From contig CAJUTL010000001.1 of the NCBI GenBank assembly GCA_910589395.1, positions 62,001-126,000 of the forward strand: a stretch of DNA of 64,000 nt, written 5' to 3'. Below the pieces are notes generated by a model, which worked only from the letters and a program-made list of their open reading frames with translations, searched no databases and was not told where the DNA came from. The DNA comes from an uncultured Oscillospiraceae bacterium (lineage in GTDB: Bacteria > Bacillota_A > Clostridia > Oscillospirales > Acutalibacteraceae). Position numbers and translations under genes: made by a program. Below, one piece after another: positions 32,311 to 39,345 of the stretch; position 1 is the stretch's first letter, and each line of letters starts with the position of its first letter.

Positions 32311-34494
32311 ATGCCTATCAGTTTTGACGAAAAAACAAAAATTTTTAAGCTGGATTCCAAAACCTCCACCTATGCCTTTCTGGTGTATGACCAGGGCTAT
32401 CTGGTGCATCTGTACTACGGCGCAAAACTGCCGGATACCAATTTGAAGCACCTGATGTACCGGGGCTGGTTCGATTCTCTCAGTCCCTATGCCCACGGTG
32501 TGAAGGATCCCCTGTTTTCCGCCGATATCACCCCCATGGAATATCCCGGCAGCGGCGCGGGAGATTTCCGCATTTCCGCCCTTTCCGTTCAGGGGAAGGA
32601 CGGCAACACGGTCACCGACGCGCGGTATGTTTCCCATAAGATCGTTAAAGGAAAGCCCGGGCTTCCCGGCCTGCCCGCCACCTTCGCCAGGGAGGACGAG
32701 GCGGAGACTCTGGAAATTGAGACAATAGACGCCGTTACCGGGGTAAAGGTGTTCCTGCTGTACACCGTATTCGAGGGGTACGGCGCCATGGCCCGCAGTG
32801 TGCGGGTGGAAAACGGCGGCTCTTTCCCGGTAGAGCTGGAGCAGGTTTCCAGCGCCTGTCTGGAGCTGCCCGGCATGGAGCTGGACGCGGTACACATGTA
32901 CGGCAAATGGGCCAAGGAAAACACCACCGTGCGCCACCCTTTGCAGCACGGCATTCAGGCGATCCGCTCCAAGCGGGGCATGACCGGGCCGAACCACAAC
33001 CCCTTCCTGGCCCTGATCGACCACAGCGCCACGGAGGAAACCGGAAACGCTTACGGGATCAATTTGATCTACAGCGGCAATTTTTCCTTGGACGTGGAGG
33101 TGGATACCAGGGGCTGTCCCCGGGTGCTGGCGGGCGTGAACCCCGAGGGCTTCCGCTGGCGGCTGGAGCCGGGAGAAAGCTTTGTTTCCCCGGAAGCGGT
33201 GCTGGTGTATTCCGAAAACGGGCTGGGCGGCATGAGCCGCACCTTCCACCATTTCTACCTGGACCATTTGATGCGCAGTGAATGGACGAAAAAGAAGCGT
33301 CCTCTGCTTATCAACAGCTGGGAGGCCGCCTTTTTCGATTTTGACGGCGATAAGCTGGTAGAATTCGCCAAGGAAGCCAAAGAGCTGGGCATTGAGCTGC
33401 TGGTCATGGACGACGGCTGGTTCGGAAACCGCTTTGACGATCATCGGGCCCTGGGAGACTGGTCCGTCAACGAGGAAAAGCTGGGCGGCACCTTAAAGGA
33501 GCTTACAGACCGGGTCAACGCCCTGGGCGTTCAATTCGGCATCTGGTATGAGCCGGAAATGATAAACCCAGACAGCGACCTGTACCGGGCCCACCCCGAT
33601 TGGGCCATCTGCGCCCCCGGCCGGGAAAAGTCCCTTTCCCGATACCAGTGCGTGCTGGATATGACCCGTGAGGACGTGCGGGACTACATTTTCCAGCAGA
33701 TGTACGAGGTGATCTCCAAAGCCAATATCGCCTATATCAAATGGGACTGCAACCGCCACATTTCCGAGGCGGCAAGCCTGGCCCTGCCCCCCGAGCGGCA
33801 GGGAGAATTTTTCCACCGCTATGTGCTGGGCGTGTACGACCTGATGGATCGGGTCACCACCGCTTTTCCCCATATTCTGCTGGAAAACTGCTCCTCCGGC
33901 GGCGGCCGCTTTGACGCGGGCATGCTGTACTATTCCCCCCAGATCTGGGCCAGCGACAACACCGACCCCATTGAGCGGTTGACCATTCAGTTTGGCGCTT
34001 CCCTCTGCTACCCCATCGCTTCCATCGGCGCTCACGTGTCCGCCAACCCCAGAACCGATATCACCACCCGGGGCAATGTGGCCATGTGCGGCACCTTTGG
34101 CTACGAGCTGGACCCCCGGAAGCTGACCGCCCAGGAAAAGGAGACCGTCAAGAAGCAGGTGGCAGAATACCACAAGTATTACGAGCTGATCCGCTACGGC
34201 GATTTTTACCGCCTTACCGCCCCCACGGAGGATCCCTTCCTCTGCGACTGGGAATTTGTGAGCCCGGATAAAACCGAGGTTCTGTTTACCCGTGTGGTCA
34301 TGCGCAGACCGGAAAACTTGTTCCAGCATAAATGCCTGCGGGGCCTTGACCCGGAAAAGCGGTATACCGATGAGGAAACCGGGGAAACCTATTCCGGAGC
34401 CCTGCTGATGCACGCCGGAATAAACCTGAGCCCCGCCTCCGGGCGCTGGCCGGAGGACGGCGAAAGCCTTGTAAAGCATTTCACCGCCCGCTAA
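32311..34494 (+). CDS. Alpha-galactosidase, glycoside hydrolase family 36
   Basis: 727 residues, the usual GH36 length. It releases terminal alpha-galactose from raffinose-family oligosaccharides or galactomannan. An N-terminal beta-sandwich (about 1-310) precedes the barrel with SWEAAFFDFDGDKL, LVMDDGWFG, the nucleophile Asp479 in YIKWDCNRH, ENCSSGGGRFDAGML and the acid/base Asp549 in WASDNTDPIERL. There is no signal peptide, so it acts on imported sugar in the cytoplasm. GGAGG lies 6 nt before the ATG. It stands alone, with no transporter in the same operon. Confidence 0.95.
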   Translation: MPISFDEKTKIFKLDSKTSTYAFLVYDQGYLVHLYYGAKLPDTNLKHLMYRGWFDSLSPYAHGVKDPLFSADITPMEYPGSGAGDFRISALSVQGKDGNTVTDARYVSHKIVKGKPGLPGLPATFAREDEAETLEIETIDAVTGVKVFLLYTVFEGYGAMARSVRVENGGSFPVELEQVSSACLELPGMELDAVHMYGKWAKENTTVRHPLQHGIQAIRSKRGMTGPNHNPFLALIDHSATEETGNAYGINLIYSGNFSLDVEVDTRGCPRVLAGVNPEGFRWRLEPGESFVSPEAVLVYSENGLGGMSRTFHHFYLDHLMRSEWTKKKRPLLINSWEAAFFDFDGDKLVEFAKEAKELGIELLVMDDGWFGNRFDDHRALGDWSVNEEKLGGTLKELTDRVNALGVQFGIWYEPEMINPDSDLYRAHPDWAICAPGREKSLSRYQCVLDMTREDVRDYIFQQMYEVISKANIAYIKWDCNRHISEAASLALPPERQGEFFHRYVLGVYDLMDRVTTAFPHILLENCSSGGGRFDAGMLYYSPQIWASDNTDPIERLTIQFGASLCYPIASIGAHVSANPRTDITTRGNVAMCGTFGYELDPRKLTAQEKETVKKQVAEYHKYYELIRYGDFYRLTAPTEDPFLCDWEFVSPDKTEVLFTRVVMRRPENLFQHKCLRGLDPEKRYTDEETGETYSGALLMHAGINLSPASGRWPEDGESLVKHFTAR

Positions 34495-34525
34495 AAAGCG
34501 GAATCCCGGCCGCAAGAATTTCTGG

Positions 34526-34554
34526 TTGACAGCCAGGTTTTTCCTTGCTATAAT
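34526..34554 (+). promoter_or_regulatory. Consensus sigma-A promoter of tRNA-Lys
   Basis: Perfect TTGACA (34526-34531) and TATAAT (34549-34554) are separated by 17 nt, as expected for a strong stable-RNA promoter. The presumed leader begins with a GCTGTCC/GGACAGC hairpin (34561-34585). Confidence 0.92.
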
Positions 34555-34591
34555 AAGAAAGCTGTCCACCTGCCCGGCGGACAGCCGATCT

Positions 34592-34667
34592 GACTCATTA
34601 GCTCAGTTGGCAGAGCACCTGACTTTTAATCAGGGTGTCCGGGGTTCAAATCCCCGATGGGTCACCA
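34592..34667 (+). tRNA. tRNA-Lys (anticodon TTT)
   Basis: A 76-nt cloverleaf with the CCA end encoded. The acceptor arms GACTCAT and ATGGGTC pair with one G-T pair. The D arm is AGCTCAGTTGGCAGAGC, the anticodon stem CCTGA/TCAGG with TTT at 34625-34627, and the T arm GGGGTTCAAATCCCC. It reads AAA and AAG codons and is a single-gene transcript with its own promoter and terminator. Confidence 0.98.
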
Positions 34668-34706
34668 AAAATCGGCAAGTTTCCCAGGGAACTTGTCGAT
34701 TTTTAC
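34668..34706 (+). terminator. Terminator after tRNA-Lys
   Basis: The imperfect stem AAAATCGGCAAGTT with AACTTGTCGATTTT (about 34668-34702) runs into a T-rich tail directly behind the CCA end. Confidence 0.8.
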
Positions 34707-34840
34707 TTTTTCACTATTCACTCTTCATTTTTCACCGTATTCTATGCCATCTTTTGAAAAGTTAAGACCACTTTCGGCAATCGATCATAAAAAGCAATTT
34801 TTCCACGAAACAAGGAGATATCCGAAGGGAGGCGGAGCAT

Positions 34841-35569
34841 TTGGACTATCAGCGGCTTTGCGAAAAAAGGAATCGGCTTCAGGAGATGCTGCGCCATATT
34901 CCAAGTGATGTGATAGGGAAATTCAATTTGGCCTTTGATATTGAATACACCCACAATTCCACTGCCATTGAGGGAAACACCTTAACACTTATTGAGACCA
35001 AGGCCCTCTTGGAAGACGGCCTGTCCGTAGCCGGCAAAACTCTGCGGGAAATTTACGAGATTACAAATCATGCCCGTGCGTTCTCCTATGTAAAAGAACG
35101 CATTGCAGAGGGCAGTTCCTTGAGCGAACCCATCGTCAAGGAAATTCATGCGCGGCTGATGGAAAATATTCAGGCAGGCGGCATTTACAGGAATATGGAA
35201 GTTCGGATTTCCGGCGCCAGCCACAAACCGTCTCCTCCCAGCGAAATGTACTGGCAGATCAAAGATTTTTTTGCCGCTCTTTCTCAAAAAGCAAACCGAA
35301 GCGCCATAAAGTCTGCCGCCTGGACACATGCAGAATTTGTACGTATTCACCCGTTTTCAGACGGAAACGGCAGAGCCTCTCGCATGATCATGAATTACCA
35401 GCTTATGGCCGCTGATTTTCTGCCTGTTTCTATTGCAAAGGAAAACCGCCTGGAATACTACGAAGCGCTGGACACCTATGCCGTACACCACGACCTGCAG
35501 CCCTTCATCGAGATCATTGCCGCCCTGGAAGAGCAGCGTCTGGACGAATACCTGAGCATTATTTGCTGA
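34841..35569 (+). CDS. Fic domain protein (AMP transferase, class II autoinhibited)
   Basis: 242 residues. The active-site loop HPFSDGNGR (His170 to Arg178) is complete. An N-terminal inhibitory helix motif of the S/T-x-x-x-E-G/N type is present in NSTAIEGN (Ser40, Glu44), as in class II Fic proteins. These transfer AMP or another nucleotide part to target proteins. The start is a TTG at 34841 with GGAGG 8 nt upstream. No in-frame ATG gives a complete domain. The gene sits between tRNA-Lys and a HicBA-like pair, and its A/T-richer sequence hints at an acquired segment. Confidence 0.9.
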   Translation: MDYQRLCEKRNRLQEMLRHIPSDVIGKFNLAFDIEYTHNSTAIEGNTLTLIETKALLEDGLSVAGKTLREIYEITNHARAFSYVKERIAEGSSLSEPIVKEIHARLMENIQAGGIYRNMEVRISGASHKPSPPSEMYWQIKDFFAALSQKANRSAIKSAAWTHAEFVRIHPFSDGNGRASRMIMNYQLMAADFLPVSIAKENRLEYYEALDTYAVHHDLQPFIEIIAALEEQRLDEYLSIIC

Positions 35570-35612
35570 TTGGCAGGATCAGATATAGACCTTTTCCAAA
35601 TTTCTAAATCTA

Positions 35613-35644
35613 TTGATTTTCAAAAAGAAAAAATGCTATATAAT
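35613..35644 (+). promoter_or_regulatory. Promoter of the DUF1902/HicA pair
   Basis: TTGATT (35613-35618) lies 18 nt before TATATA (35637-35642), which overlaps a consensus TATAAT (35639-35644). The start codon at 35665 is about 15 nt after the predicted transcription start. Confidence 0.65.
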
Positions 35645-35664
35645 AAGTAAAAGGAGGCTTGTTT

Positions 35665-35889
35665 ATGGAGTATATTGTAAAGCTGTCATGGGATGAAGAA
35701 GCAGGGGTATGGATTGCCACAAGCCAGGATATACCCGGTTTAGTAATGGAATCTGGTTCGTTCGATGCACTTTTAGAGCGGGTGCGCTTTGCCGCGCCGG
35801 AGCTTATTGAACTGAACCACCCCGACGAAAAACCGCTTTCTTTACGTTTTTTATCAGAACGCCGGGAAAGGATCACGATAAATGGCTGA
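35665..35889 (+). CDS. hicB: DUF1902 / HicB-like antitoxin
   Basis: 74 residues. WDEEAGVWIATSQDIPGLV and the helix LLERVRFAAPELIELN match the DUF1902 fold, a partial RNase-H-like fold related to HicB antitoxins. There is no C-terminal DNA-binding domain, so autoregulation may depend on a different mode. The ATG at 35665 has a perfect AAGGAGG. The end overlaps the HicA start by 8 nt, giving antitoxin-first order and coupled translation. It should bind and silence the downstream toxin. Confidence 0.85.
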   Translation: MEYIVKLSWDEEAGVWIATSQDIPGLVMESGSFDALLERVRFAAPELIELNHPDEKPLSLRFLSERRERITING

Positions 35890-36076
35890 GTATGAGAAAA
35901 AAGTGCGGGATATTCTTCGGGAAAATCATTGTAAATTTGTTCGCAGAGGTAAGGGAGACCATGATATATGGTACAGTCCTATTACTAATCGTCACGTTAC
36001 CGTGGACACAAAAATAAAATCCCGCCATACCGCAAATGCTGTTTTGAAGCAAAGCGGCATTGATTACAAATTTTGA
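35882..36076 (+). CDS. hicA: HicA-type mRNA interferase toxin
   Basis: 64 residues with the double-stranded RNA-binding-like fold of HicA. The conserved catalytic His is His27 in RRGKGDHDIWYSP, followed by HVTVDTKI and a terminal helix SRHTANAVLKQSGID. It would cleave mRNA when its antitoxin is lost. It overlaps the DUF1902 gene by 8 nt. A strong terminator follows at 36090. Family assignment is firm, and activity in this host is inferred. Confidence 0.88.
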   Translation: MAEYEKKVRDILRENHCKFVRRGKGDHDIWYSPITNRHVTVDTKIKSRHTANAVLKQSGIDYKF

Positions 36077-36089
36077 ATCAGCTAAAATC

Positions 36090-36135
36090 TCAAACAGCCT
36101 GACTTTCCTTTCCGAGAAAGTCAGGCTGTTTTCAG
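36090..36135 (+). terminator. Terminator after the HicBA-like pair
   Basis: A perfect 16-bp stem AAACAGCCTGACTTTC (36092-36107) with its complement (36116-36131) is followed by TTTTCAG. It lies between converging units. Confidence 0.88.
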
Positions 36136-36144
36136 TTGATAGCT

Positions 36145-37026
36145 TTATTCCTCTCCGATCTTGGACTCCCAGCTTGCTTTTTGCACCGCCGGGACTGTTT
36201 TGAGGTCTCCCAGCCGGTATTTCAGCCCGATCTCGCTCCACTTGCCTTTTCCGATATCGTGGTACGCCATGATCTCCGCCTGCCCGATATTGGAAAACTC
36301 CCGCCGCAGGGCGCGGATCTGGGAAAAATGCTCTTCCGTATTATTGACCCCCGGAATGATCGGGCAGCGCAAAATGACGGGCTTCCCGTTTTGACGCAGG
36401 TATTCCAAAAGGGGACGGATATCGAGGCCGTTTCCCCCCAGCCATTTCTTTTGATCCCCGGAAGGCCCCAGCTTGTAGTCCAGCAGAAACAGATCGACCA
36501 GCCCGCACAACTTTTCCGCCCGTTCCAGGGAAAAAGCGCCGTTGGTTTCCAGGGCAGTGGAAAAACCCTCCTGTTTGCAAAGCTCCAGCAACTCCAGTAA
36601 AAATTCAAACTGCACGGTGGCTTCGCCGCCGGAAAAGGTGATCCCACCCTGGGAGCGCTCGTAAAACTTTCGGTCCTTTCTGAGCTCCGCAAGCACCTCC
36701 TCCGCCTCCATGGAGCTTCCGAACGTGCTCAGGGCCTCCGCCGGACAGGCCTCCACACAGCTTCCGCAGGCGATACATGCTGAGAAATCGATCTCGTGCC
36801 CTTTTTCCGGTGAGACCCGGTGGACCCCCTGGGGGCACACAGCCGCGCAGGCCCCGCAGCCGATGCATTTGCGGCTGGAATACCCCAACTGAGGAGCAAT
36901 TTGAAAGCTTTCGGGATTGTGGCACCACCGGCACCGCAGGTTACAGCCCTTCAGGAATACCGTGCTCCGAATGCCGGGGCCGTCCTGGGTGCAGAATCTT
37001 TGAATATTTAACACGATCCCCTTCAT
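36145..37026 (-). CDS. Glycyl radical enzyme activating enzyme (radical SAM)
   Basis: 293 residues. The radical-SAM motif C-x3-C-x2-C is Cys28, Cys32 and Cys35 in GCNLRCRWCHNPES. An inserted ferredoxin domain (about 50-100) has two 4Fe-4S sets, CIGCGACAAVCP and CIACGSCVEACP. This arrangement belongs to activases of glycyl radical dehydratases, decarboxylases and lyases. Pyruvate formate-lyase activase lacks the extra clusters. It installs the Gly radical on its partner. The gene starts 4 nt after the glycyl radical enzyme gene, so the two form one unit. Confidence 0.93.
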   Translation of the reverse strand: MKGIVLNIQRFCTQDGPGIRSTVFLKGCNLRCRWCHNPESFQIAPQLGYSSRKCIGCGACAAVCPQGVHRVSPEKGHEIDFSACIACGSCVEACPAEALSTFGSSMEAEEVLAELRKDRKFYERSQGGITFSGGEATVQFEFLLELLELCKQEGFSTALETNGAFSLERAEKLCGLVDLFLLDYKLGPSGDQKKWLGGNGLDIRPLLEYLRQNGKPVILRCPIIPGVNNTEEHFSQIRALRREFSNIGQAEIMAYHDIGKGKWSEIGLKYRLGDLKTVPAVQKASWESKIGEE

Positions 37027-37030
37027 GGCG

Positions 37031-39256
37031 TTACCCTTCGTAGGTGGTTCTGGTCAGGATCTCCCGCTGGACGGAGGGCTCCAGCGTAACAAACCGCGCG
37101 CTGAACCCGCCGATACGCACGATCAGGTTCTGGTACTGTTCCGGATGCTTCATGGCGTTTTCCAGGTCTTCTTTCCCCACCGCGCAGAGATTCAGCTGTA
37201 CGCCGTTGTTTTCCAAAAAGGTCTGCACCAGGAACTTGACCTTTTCAAAAGAAGAGGCAAACAGCTCCTTGGTCAGCCGCAGATTGTTGATGACGCCCGC
37301 GTGGTTTTCCGCGGGGAATTTTGCCATGGAATTCAGCAGGGCCGTAATGCCGTTTTTATCCGCCGAGATGGAGGGACCGTTTCCGTTGGAGATTGCCTCG
37401 CCGCGCTTCCGGCCGCAGGCGGAGGCTTCACAGTAATAGCCCCATTCCGCGCTCATAGAGTTGTTGACGCTGACGATATGATACCGGTTCAGCCCTGCCT
37501 TTTCCCCGCAGCTGCTGGTCAGCGCGGCAATATCGTTGAAGAGGCGCACCGCCATTTGATCCGCTTCCTCCAGGTCGTTGCCGTATTTGGGCGCTGCCTG
37601 CATCCACTTGCGCTCTGTTTCGTACCCTTCGAAATCTGCGTCTAAAATGGCTACCAACTCTTCTAAAGTCAGGCGCTTTTCCTCAAACACCAGCTTTTTG
37701 ATAGCCGTCAGGCTGTCCGCCGCGCTGATGATCCCGAAGACCTCGCTTGCCGCGTTCAAATAACGCACGCCGCCTTCCAAAAGCCCCTTGCCCCGCTTCA
37801 GGCAATCGTCCATCAAAAGGCTCAGGTGGAGATAGCCCGCCTCTTCTCCCGCCACCCGATAGTTTAGAAATTTATGTACCGCCAGCCTTTGAAGCGTGGG
37901 CTCCATCATGGAAAACAGCGCCCGGTACAGCTCTTCGAAGGAGCTGTACTCCCGAAGCTCCGGCAGCTCCTTTTCCACGGTCACCTCAAAGAATTTATCA
38001 TAGCCGCGGTGCAGCAGGATTTCCAGAGCCTTCAGGAGATTCACGCCGTTGTTGGGCGTGCCGGTGCTTTGCCCCACAAGAACGTATTCCCCACACCCAA
38101 AGGGCACATATTGCTCCGCTTCCTCTCTCGTTACCCCGTACAGCTTTTCCACCGCCGGAACGTTGGTCTCATCGGAATACAGAATGGGGAAGGTACAGCC
38201 CTCCGCATTGACCTGAAGAGCTTTCCTGAGAACCTCCTCGCTCATTCCCACATGATACCGCAGGGTAAGCTGGGGAACGGTTTCCTTAAATCTTCTGGAG
38301 GCCTCCATAAACGCCATGGCCAGCTGATCGGCATGGTCGGGAGCATGTCGGCCAAGCCCGCCGATGATCACCCGGCAGTCGTGCATTTTATCGATAGTTC
38401 TGAAATGCTGATAGAGGCCCAGGATCAGCTGAACACCCTCTTCCTCGGTAAGCCTTCCCTCCTGAAGATCCTCGGCGTACAGGTCTCCCAGATAGTCGTC
38501 CATACGGCCGTAGTTCATCAGGTCGCTGCACACGGAGTAGACCCACATCAGCTGCAGGCCTTCCAAAAAGGTTGCCGGCGCCTTGTGCTGAATGTTTTCC
38601 AGCGCCTGAGAAAGCTTCTGAAATCTGGCCTGCTGCTCCTCTGTTCCCGTTTCGGAAAGGGCTCTCGCTTCCCAGGCGTATCTTGCACAGGCATTTCTCA
38701 CGGCGTCCACCCAAAGGTGCAGCGCCTGATAAAAACCGCCGTTTTCCTTTTCCGCGGCGCAGCGGTCTATTTCCTCGTCCAGGCCGTCCAAGCCCAGGCG
38801 GATCAGCTTTTGAAAATCCACATTGGTTCCGGCTACCCGGCAATCGCAGTTTGCGAACCCGGCGCTGTGAAAGCTGTAGCCCATTTCAAAGCCGTATCGG
38901 TGGATAAAACGATCCGTCACCTTTTTTCTAGTGTTTTCCAGCTTCCAGAATTCCAGCGCGACTTCCGCTTTTTTGCGGGTCGTCTCGTCCAGCTCTTCCT
39001 TGCAGTCCTGAAAGGCCGCCAAAAACTCAGGCTCGTGGAAATAGTATGTATAGATCCCGCCGTACTGCGAGGAAAATCCCACCAGTTCATGGCGCATCAT
39101 CCCCGCCAGCCGGTCCCCCGGCTCCAGAGGCTGCAGGATGTGCTCCAGCTGGTAAGCGACACATCTGGCTTCCCGCAGGTACTTATCGCCGCTGTTGCGC
39201 TTATAAATCTCTGTGAATTCCACCGCGTGTTTGATCATCTGTATGCTCTGCTCCAT
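37031..39256 (-). CDS. Glycyl radical enzyme of unassigned substrate
   Basis: 741 residues. The radical site is Gly717 in VRIGGFSARFV near the C-terminus. The active-site Cys is Cys388 in VPFGCGEYVLVGQ, with Glu390 two residues later. Pyruvate formate-lyase has two adjacent Cys, and the dehydratases and lyases I know have GCxEP. This protein has a single Cys with GCGEY, so neither label fits cleanly. The body reads through as an intact 10-stranded barrel-size protein. The ATG at 39256 with AGAGGGTG upstream is preferred over 39337, which lies in the promoter region. It has its own promoter shared in sequence with the sugar ABC importer (46712-46768). Confidence 0.9.
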   Translation of the reverse strand: MEQSIQMIKHAVEFTEIYKRNSGDKYLREARCVAYQLEHILQPLEPGDRLAGMMRHELVGFSSQYGGIYTYYFHEPEFLAAFQDCKEELDETTRKKAEVALEFWKLENTRKKVTDRFIHRYGFEMGYSFHSAGFANCDCRVAGTNVDFQKLIRLGLDGLDEEIDRCAAEKENGGFYQALHLWVDAVRNACARYAWEARALSETGTEEQQARFQKLSQALENIQHKAPATFLEGLQLMWVYSVCSDLMNYGRMDDYLGDLYAEDLQEGRLTEEEGVQLILGLYQHFRTIDKMHDCRVIIGGLGRHAPDHADQLAMAFMEASRRFKETVPQLTLRYHVGMSEEVLRKALQVNAEGCTFPILYSDETNVPAVEKLYGVTREEAEQYVPFGCGEYVLVGQSTGTPNNGVNLLKALEILLHRGYDKFFEVTVEKELPELREYSSFEELYRALFSMMEPTLQRLAVHKFLNYRVAGEEAGYLHLSLLMDDCLKRGKGLLEGGVRYLNAASEVFGIISAADSLTAIKKLVFEEKRLTLEELVAILDADFEGYETERKWMQAAPKYGNDLEEADQMAVRLFNDIAALTSSCGEKAGLNRYHIVSVNNSMSAEWGYYCEASACGRKRGEAISNGNGPSISADKNGITALLNSMAKFPAENHAGVINNLRLTKELFASSFEKVKFLVQTFLENNGVQLNLCAVGKEDLENAMKHPEQYQNLIVRIGGFSARFVTLEPSVQREILTRTTYEG

Positions 39257-39286
39257 GACGACACCCTCTTTTCTTTTAGTAGCTTC

Positions 39287-39315
39287 AAAGTACCACAATT
39301 CCCCGGAAAAAATAA
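39287..39315 (-). promoter_or_regulatory. Promoter of the glycyl radical enzyme operon, shared with the ABC importer
   Basis: On the minus strand TTATTT (39315-39310), a 17-nt spacer TTTCCGGGGAATTGTGG and TACTTT (39292-39287) with an extended -10 TG. The weak -35 suggests activation. The surrounding 54 nt (39290-39343) align without gaps to the ABC importer promoter region with 41 identities. Confidence 0.7.
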
Positions 39316-39345
39316 CCGGGAAAAACTGTGATTTCAAGGAAAAAC

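Noticed and set aside
34592..36135. Integrated element with att sites at tRNA-Lys
   Set aside because: No integrase and no second copy of the tRNA 3' end within the window.
37031..39256. Annotation as pyruvate formate-lyase
   Set aside because: There is only one active-site Cys and the activase carries extra ferredoxin clusters, so the formate acetyltransferase label is not supported.
39293..39309. A catabolite-control (cre) site in the shared promoter spacers
   Set aside because: The TTCC-G-AA core does not fit the TGNAANCG pattern of cre sites.
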